From Vulcanococcus limneticus LL (GTDB lineage: Bacteria; Cyanobacteriota; Cyanobacteriia; PCC-6307; Cyanobiaceae): a stretch of 64,000 nt of DNA. The DNA lies in the NCBI RefSeq assembly GCF_002252705.1, contig NZ_NQLA01000010.1:1-64000 (forward strand), written 5' to 3'. Positions 55,577 to 64,000 of this stretch are shown here, piece after piece (position 1 is the first letter of the stretch; each line of letters starts with the position of its first letter). The notes beneath the pieces are model-generated. The model was not told where the DNA came from. It worked only from the letters and a program-made list of their open reading frames with translations, and did no database searches. The position numbers and the translations under genes are program-made.

Positions 55577-57265
55577 GTGCTCACGGGTCTGCGCCTCGAG
55601 AACATCGCCCTGATTGAGCGGCTCCAGCTCGACTTCAAGGCCGGGTTCACGGTGCTCACCGGCGAGACCGGAGCCGGCAAGTCGATCCTGCTCGATGCCC
55701 TCGATGCCCTGTTGGGCGGAGCCCAGGGCGCGGCCGGCGGCCGGCTGCTGCGGCCCCGGGCCGAGCGGGCGGTGATCGAGGCCAGCTTCAGCCTCAGCCC
55801 GCCCCTGCGCACCTGGCTGGCGCAGCAGCAGCTCGAGGCCGAGGAGGGGGAGCTGCTGCTCAGCCGCGAGTGGCGCCGCAGCGACGATCGCCTCAGCAGC
55901 CGCAACCGCCTCAATGGGGTCGTGGTGAGCCGCACGCAGATCCAGGAGCTGCGGCCCCTGCTGCTTGATCTCACCGTGCAGGGCCAGACCCAGCAGCTGG
56001 CCCGCCCCGGCCAGCAGCGCCGCTGGCTGGATCGCTTCGCTGGGGAGGAGCTGCAGCGGTCACTGGAGCCCGTGGTCCGCGCCTACCGCGGTTGGAAGCA
56101 GGCCGCCGCCGCCCTGGAGGCGGCCCGGGCCAACTGGCAGCAGCTGCAGCGGGAGCGGGAGCGGCAGGAGCAGCTGCTCGACGACCTGGAAGCGGCCCAG
56201 CTGCAGGACCCCGCCGAGCGCACGCGGCTGCAGCAGGAGCAGGACCGGCTGGCCCATGGCGTGCGCCTGCAGGAGGGGGTGAGCACCCTGCTGGGGCGGC
56301 TGGTGGAGGGGGCCGACCAGGCGCCGTCGGTGCTCGATCACCTGGCGGCCTGCGAGCAGGAGCTGGCCCAGATGGAGCTCTGCGACGGTGGCGTGGTGGA
56401 GCTGCGCAGCCGCTGCAGCGACGGCCTGGCCCAGCTGCAGGATCTCGCCCGCGACCTGGACCGCTATGGCGCCTCGCTGGAGAGCGACCCCGAGAGCCTG
56501 GCGGGGCTGCAGGAGCGGATTGCCCAGCTCAAGGCCCTCGAGCGCCGCCACGACCAGGATCTGGCGGGGCTGATCACCCTTCGCGACCAGCTGCGTGAGC
56601 AGCTGGCCCCCGGTGGGGCCGAGGCCTCGCTGGAGGCCCTGGAGCAGGCGGAGCGCGGCGCCCGGGCGGATCGGGACCAGGCCAATGCGCAGCTCAGCGT
56701 CCGGCGGGCCAGCGCCGCCAGCCAGCTGGAGCAGCAGCTGATGGCGGCCCTGCGGCCGATGGGGCTGGCCAACGTGCGCTTCGCCGTGGCGATCGCGCCG
56801 ACGCCGGCTGGGGAGGAGGGGGCCGATGCGGTGCAGTTCCTGTTCTCCGCGAACCCCGGCCAGCCCCTGGCCCCCCTGGCGGAGGTGGCCTCCGGCGGCG
56901 AGATGAGCCGCTTTCTGCTGGCCCTGAAAACCTGCCTGGCCGCGGCGGATCCGCACGTGACCCTGCTGTTCGATGAGATCGATGCGGGCGTGAGTGGCCG
57001 GGTGAGCGGGGCCATGGCGGAGCTGCTGCAGCGGCTGGCCCAGCGGCGCCAGGTGTTCTGCGTCACCCACCAGCCCCTGGTGGCCGCCGCGGCCGATCAC
57101 CACTACCGGGTGTCCAAGCAGGTCGTGGGCGGCCTCACCCACACGCGGGTGTCCCAGCTGCGGGACACTCAGGCCCGCCAGGCGGAACTGGCGGAACTGG
57201 CGGGTGGCGACTCCGGCGAGGCCCGCAGCTATGCCGCGAGCCTGCTGGAGAAGCGCAGCGCCTGA
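55577..57265 (+). CDS. recN: DNA repair protein RecN
   Basis: 562 residues from a GTG at 55577. SMC-like: Walker A LTGETGAGKSILLDALDALL at the N-terminus, two coiled-coil arms rich in Gln, Arg and Glu (about 160-375), then the ABC signature EVASGGEMSRFLLALK, Walker B TLLFDEIDAGVSG and VFCVTHQPLVAAAADHHYRV. Holds DNA ends during double-strand break repair. Start RLENIALIERLQLDFKAGF is standard. Codirectional with the diguanylate cyclase 91 nt downstream. Confidence 0.95.
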   Translation: MLTGLRLENIALIERLQLDFKAGFTVLTGETGAGKSILLDALDALLGGAQGAAGGRLLRPRAERAVIEASFSLSPPLRTWLAQQQLEAEEGELLLSREWRRSDDRLSSRNRLNGVVVSRTQIQELRPLLLDLTVQGQTQQLARPGQQRRWLDRFAGEELQRSLEPVVRAYRGWKQAAAALEAARANWQQLQRERERQEQLLDDLEAAQLQDPAERTRLQQEQDRLAHGVRLQEGVSTLLGRLVEGADQAPSVLDHLAACEQELAQMELCDGGVVELRSRCSDGLAQLQDLARDLDRYGASLESDPESLAGLQERIAQLKALERRHDQDLAGLITLRDQLREQLAPGGAEASLEALEQAERGARADRDQANAQLSVRRASAASQLEQQLMAALRPMGLANVRFAVAIAPTPAGEEGADAVQFLFSANPGQPLAPLAEVASGGEMSRFLLALKTCLAAADPHVTLLFDEIDAGVSGRVSGAMAELLQRLAQRRQVFCVTHQPLVAAAADHHYRVSKQVVGGLTHTRVSQLRDTQARQAELAELAGGDSGEARSYAASLLEKRSA

Positions 57266-57356
57266 GCATGGCCCTGCACCACAGATGCACGTCCCCGCAG
57301 CCACCACTGTTGCCGCTTGGGCGGCGTCGCTGGGCCCCGGGTCCTACAACTGGCGG

Positions 57357-58964
57357 ATGGCGCCCCTGTCCCGCCAGCTTCCGCTGCGTTTCCTGCTGCT
57401 GCGTTTCGGGGTGCTCGCGGCCGCCAGTGCGGTGGGTCTCACCGCCGCCCTGGCGGTCCTGCTCGGCTCCTTCGAGCGGCAGCGGGCCGCCGTCATTGAG
57501 GTCCAGGCCACGGCAGCGGTGCGGGAGGCCTCCCGCGACCTGCAACGCCTGTTTTTTGAGGTGGTTGGAGATCTGGGGATCATCAGTCGGTTGCCGCCGG
57601 TGCGGACGGCCGTGGATCAGCCCACCGAGGCTCACTGGCGCGCCGCGGGTCAGCTGTTCGGGGGGTTCCTGGTCGAATACGGCCGCTATCGCTCCATCAG
57701 CGTCGTGGACCGGAACGGCGCTCCCGTGGCCTCGTTCCCCAGGGTCGCGGTCAAGAGCCATCGTGCCGCCCCGCTGTCTCCCGCCGCCGGTGAGCAGCAG
57801 CAGCGCCAGCTGGTGGTGTTCCCCCCCATCTGGCAGGGCTCGCGGGCCCTGCTGCCTGTGGCTCGCCCGCTGCTGGATGCCACCGGCAGACCGCGCTTTG
57901 AGCTCTGGGCCGACCTCCAGCTCAACGGCGCGTTTGAGGGGATCGCCAAGATCCTGCAGGTGCCGGAACTGAAGAGCGAGTGGTGGATCCTCGATGCGCG
58001 GGGCCAGGTGATCAGTGCGCCACCCCGGGGAGGTTCTCGCCAACAGCCCTTCAACCTGCTCCAGCGCTTCCCGATGCTGCGCACCCCGCTCGCCGAGGGC
58101 TCGAGCGGCCGGCTGCTGGATTCGCAGGGACTGGTCGTGTATCAGGCGCTCAATCCCCTCCAGCAGGATCTGAACGCCGCTCCCGGCTCCGGTCTCGGTC
58201 GGGGTGTCCGGCCCGTGAGCCTGGACTGGATGCTGGTGATGCGGGTGCCACCCGACCAGCTGCAGCGCGGATCCCTGTTGGCCTCCGCCCAGGGCCAGCT
58301 GCTGATCGGGGGCCTCTACCTGGCGGCTGCTGTGGCCTGCGGACTTCTGGCCTACAGCCAGTTGCAGGCACGACTGCGCCAGGTGGATGCCGATCGCCAT
58401 GCCCAGGAGCTCTGGCGCCTCTCCAGCACCGATTCGCTCACGGGGCTGGTGAACCGGCGGCGTTTCGAGGAGCTGGCCGCCTACGAGATCGCCCGCAGCC
58501 ACCGCACGGGAGCGCCCCTGGCCCTGATGTTGCTGGATCTCGATCACTTCAAGGAGATCAACGACCAGCACGGCCACGACACCGGCGATCTGGTGCTGCG
58601 GTCCTTCGGCGGGGCGGCCCAGGCAGCCCTGCGGGAAATCGACACCATCGCCCGCTGGGGTGGTGAGGAGTTTGTGGTGCTGATGCCCCAAACCGGCCAT
58701 CAGCCTGCGGTGGCGGTGGCCGAGCGGGTGCGGCGGACTGTGGAGGATCTGGCGGTGTTGCCCCGTTCCGCGGAGTCGGAGGCCACCGCACCGGTGCGCA
58801 TCACCGTGTCCATCGGTGTGGTGGCGATGGACGCTGGCGACCTCTCGCTGGAGGCCCTGATCCAGATGGCCGATCACGGCCTCTACGCCGCCAAGGCCTC
58901 CGGCCGGAATTGCGTGGCGGTGCTGCAGGCCCCGGGGCAGAAGCCACAGATCGCCCCGGGCTGA
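57357..58964 (+). CDS. Membrane diguanylate cyclase with CACHE-like sensor
   Basis: 535 residues from the ATG at 57357. Membrane segment one (FGVLAAASAVGLTAALAVLL, about 15-37), an extracytoplasmic sensor (about 40-315) of CACHE-like layout, membrane segment two (LLIGGLYLAAAVACGLLAYS), then a GGDEF domain with DSLTGLVNRRRFEE and active site ARWGGEEFVVLM. REID five residues before GGEEF is a standard inhibitory I-site, so product feedback is expected. Makes cyclic di-GMP. No phosphodiesterase EAL domain. Stands between recN and uvrA. Confidence 0.9.
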   Translation: MAPLSRQLPLRFLLLRFGVLAAASAVGLTAALAVLLGSFERQRAAVIEVQATAAVREASRDLQRLFFEVVGDLGIISRLPPVRTAVDQPTEAHWRAAGQLFGGFLVEYGRYRSISVVDRNGAPVASFPRVAVKSHRAAPLSPAAGEQQQRQLVVFPPIWQGSRALLPVARPLLDATGRPRFELWADLQLNGAFEGIAKILQVPELKSEWWILDARGQVISAPPRGGSRQQPFNLLQRFPMLRTPLAEGSSGRLLDSQGLVVYQALNPLQQDLNAAPGSGLGRGVRPVSLDWMLVMRVPPDQLQRGSLLASAQGQLLIGGLYLAAAVACGLLAYSQLQARLRQVDADRHAQELWRLSSTDSLTGLVNRRRFEELAAYEIARSHRTGAPLALMLLDLDHFKEINDQHGHDTGDLVLRSFGGAAQAALREIDTIARWGGEEFVVLMPQTGHQPAVAVAERVRRTVEDLAVLPRSAESEATAPVRITVSIGVVAMDAGDLSLEALIQMADHGLYAAKASGRNCVAVLQAPGQKPQIAPG

Positions 58965-59072
58965 TCGGGGGCTCCTCGCCCCTGTGCTGGCCCCCAGCCC
59001 CGGCCCGGCGCGGCTCCAACCCCAGGCCCCCCAACCAGCGCCCGTAGAATCCACTGTTCTCGAAGACGCTGG

Positions 59073-62147
<3,075 letters not shown>

Positions 62148-62151
62148 GCCC

Positions 62152-62610
62152 TCAGCCCTGGCCGCAGGCGTCGCTGCCGACGTAGCCCAGGGCCTTGCTG
62201 TGGCTGACCTCGTCGTAGACGGAGAGCAGAGCCGGCGCCCGCCGGCCATCGGCGCAGGCGGCCACCCTGTTCTCGCTGCACACGCTGATCCTGTGGCCCA
62301 GCTGGAAGTTGTCGAAGAAGGTGGTGTCGTTGGCCTCCTGCAGGGCCGTGAGGGTCACCCCGTTGAACAGGGTGACGATCGTCTCGCGGGTGGGCACCGC
62401 CACCGCTGTCTGGAAGAAGGGGGTCTGGGCGGGGGCCATCAGCCGGCCGAAGCGCCGTTCCTTCACCACCCCCTGGAAGCAGCCGGCTCCGCTGGTTCCT
62501 GCACTGCCCTTGGCGGCATTGGCCAGGGCCGGTGTCATGGCCGGGGCGGACAGCTGGCCCAGCAGCAGCGCCGCAGTTCCCAGGCCGAGCAGACGGGTTC
62601 GATGGGTCAT
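62152..62610 (-). CDS. Secreted hypothetical protein
   Basis: 152 residues from the ATG at 62610 (an in-frame start at 62631 exists). Signal peptide (LLGLGTAALLLGQLSAPAMT, cleavage near ALA-NA). The mature part contains several Cys (CFQGVV, VCSENRVAACADG, DACGQG) likely in disulfides, and a middle region TRETIVTLFNGVTLTALQEA. Family not recognised. Exported small Cys-rich protein. Confidence 0.65.
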   Translation of the reverse strand: MTHRTRLLGLGTAALLLGQLSAPAMTPALANAAKGSAGTSGAGCFQGVVKERRFGRLMAPAQTPFFQTAVAVPTRETIVTLFNGVTLTALQEANDTTFFDNFQLGHRISVCSENRVAACADGRRAPALLSVYDEVSHSKALGYVGSDACGQG

Positions 62611-63146
62611 GGTCGAATTGGGCAGGGCCATGCCATGGTGCCCCCGCCAGTGCTACGGGCTAGGCAGGATCAGCCCGGGTGCCCCCCGACGGCCAGGACC
62701 TCACGCTGAACCACCTGGATCAGACCATGCTGTGGCAGGCCTTGGCGATGCGGCTGCTTCCGGCCCCCAGGACCTGGCCTTCTGCGACCTGGTGGAGTGG
62801 ATTCGAGTCCATCTGCGCACCCTTCCGGAAGCGGTTCGGCGGCAGCCCGATGCAGGGGCTCAAGGTGCAGCGGCTGGCGGCGGGTCCGGCAGGCCCTGTT
62901 CCATCCCCAGGCGGAGTGCACGATGGCCTCGATCGCCCGATGCCTTCAGACCTTCTGTGTCAGGGCCGCAGTAGAAAATGGGCAGATCTCTGTCGTGCCT
63001 GTCCCGTCTGCGCGCCGCTGCGCAAAGTCCGCCGGGGAATAGGCGTCAAACAGGGTCCGATGGACTAACTTCGCCCTCCCCATGGCGGCTTGAACGGGCA
63101 GCTTCACAGTTCATGTCCTCATTTCCCTGATCCGTTGACCTGGTCC
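62611..63146. other. 536-bp stretch with possible decayed coding sequence
   Basis: No full gene is evident. On the plus strand, pieces such as HLDQTMLWQALAMRLL (about 62702-62760) and FCDLVEWIRVHLRTLPEAV (about 62780-62840) look protein-like but lie in different frames, which suggests a frameshifted remnant. The last 80 bp before 63147 probably carry the promoter of the gene there. Confidence 0.4.
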
Positions 63147-64000
63147 ATGCGCCCCTCCCCCAAGCGCCGTTCGCCGGCTCGGATCGCTTCGATTAGCGCC
63201 GGTTTGCTCGGCGCCTTGCCGGGTCAGGTCCTGGCGGCCCCTGAGCTTCTGGCCGCGGATCCCCAGGGCCCGGTGGCGGCTGAACCGGCCTCCGCTGAGC
63301 CCAGCCCCAGTGCGCCCGAGCCCTCCCCCTGGGCCGGCAGCGTGGAGCTCTACGGCTTCGCACCGCTGCGCACCACCGGTACCACCACGGTCCGTGGCTT
63401 CAGCACCGACCTCGATCTGGACCTCGGCCAGGTGCTCAGGCCCCTGACGGCGGCGGCTTTCATCCGGGGCAGCGTCGAGTATGGCCGTTTTGGCCTCCTC
63501 ACCGACATCAGCTATGTCTCCGTGAAGGGGGAGGAGGGGACCTTGCTGGACATCAAGACCCGCTCGATCGATGGCCCGCGTGGCCGCCGCAGCCTCACGC
63601 TCGTCCCGGATGGCCAGCGCAGTGTCGACGCCAGTGTCGTCAACATTCAGGGCATCTACGACCTGGCCCTGCGCTACCGCTTCGGGGAGCGCGAAGCGGC
63701 CGTGGCTCGCTCCGGGAGCTTCACCGTCATCCCCTATGCGGGGGTGCGGTTCGTCAACATGCAATACGACCTGGCTCTGCAGAGCGAGGGACCAGACAGA
63801 ACCTTGAGCTTCAAGGGCCCGCGGCTGGAAGGATCCCGCACGCTGAGGGGATGGAGTCTCCAGCCGCAGCAGTCGTTCGGGGGCACGGTGGTCCAACCTC
63901 TGCTGGGAACCCAGGCGATGGTGTTTCTCTCTCCCCGCCTGAGGCTGTTCGGCCGCGCCGACCTCGGCGGCTTCGGCCTGAACAATGCCAATGAGTACTC
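63147..64000 (+). CDS. Secreted beta-barrel-like protein, cut by the window end
   Basis: At least 284 residues from the ATG at 63147; the frame is still open at 64000. Basic start MRPSPKRRSPARIAS and a hydrophobic stretch ending LPGQVLAAPE give a signal peptide. A Pro/Ala-rich linker (about 35-65) is followed by alternating strands typical of an outer-membrane barrel or its repeats: GSVELYGFAPLRTTG, AFIRGSVEYGRFGLLTDISY, YDLALRYRFGEREAA, TVIPYAGVRFVNMQYDLAL and PRLRLFGRADLGGFGL. Probably an outer-membrane protein. The exact family cannot be given from this part. Confidence 0.75.
   Translation, partial: MRPSPKRRSPARIASISAGLLGALPGQVLAAPELLAADPQGPVAAEPASAEPSPSAPEPSPWAGSVELYGFAPLRTTGTTTVRGFSTDLDLDLGQVLRPLTAAAFIRGSVEYGRFGLLTDISYVSVKGEEGTLLDIKTRSIDGPRGRRSLTLVPDGQRSVDASVVNIQGIYDLALRYRFGEREAAVARSGSFTVIPYAGVRFVNMQYDLALQSEGPDRTLSFKGPRLEGSRTLRGWSLQPQQSFGGTVVQPLLGTQAMVFLSPRLRLFGRADLGGFGLNNANEY

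Overview
The window reads as chromosomal DNA of a GC-rich picocyanobacterium of the Cyanobium/Synechococcus type. The evidence is the gene order around dnaN (dnaN, PRC-barrel gene, purL, purF, gyrA-like, TPR gene, queG, HpsJ-like, DUF502, nusB, ftsY, argH, dusA, grpE, dnaJ, rsgA, ybaB, murB, murC, gap2, thiL, cyclophilin, efp, accB, pdxA), which I recall as the conserved dnaN-proximal order of Prochlorococcus and Synechococcus. A plant-type Gap2, a lumenal TLP40-like cyclophilin and an HpsJ-like protein agree with this. No taxonomic search could be run.

Positions 1-6720 look like the right-hand end of an integrated mobile element or genomic island. It holds brxF and a broken 5' piece of brxC from a type 3 BREX phage-defence system, several unrecognised small genes, a Rad52-type single-strand annealing protein, a siphovirus Gp157-like protein and a YspA/SLOG-family protein. 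It ends at a 46-nt 3' fragment of a tRNA-Gly(CCC) gene at 6675-6720, preceded by short direct repeats. That is the expected footprint of a tyrosine-recombinase island integrated in a tRNA gene. The intact tRNA and the integrase should lie left of the window.

Positions 6900-13240 are a transitional block of small cyanobacterial hypotheticals, a half-length AbrB membrane protein, a lipoprotein, a SNF2 helicase with a HARP-like N-terminus, a neighbouring HNH nuclease and an atypical SDR protein.

Positions 13240-50910 are compact housekeeping genes: vitamin B6 and thiamine synthesis, fatty acid synthesis, EF-P, Calvin cycle/glycolysis GAPDH, peptidoglycan synthesis, the GrpE-DnaJ chaperone pair, a pilB-pilT-pilC type IV pilus operon, tRNA modification (dusA, queG), arginine synthesis, a SpoIIE/RsbU-type phosphatase, FtsY, NusB, a gyrase/topoisomerase A paralogue, purine synthesis and the replication clamp.

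The 618-bp gap left of thrC, beside dnaN, carries a cluster of TTTTCCCCA-like motifs and a relatively AT-rich stretch, and is my best candidate for the replication origin. Positions 51527-64000 hold thrC, a DUF1400 protein, an ABC1-family kinase, recN, a GGDEF diguanylate cyclase, uvrA, a secreted hypothetical, a decayed stretch, and a secreted beta-barrel-like gene cut by the window end.
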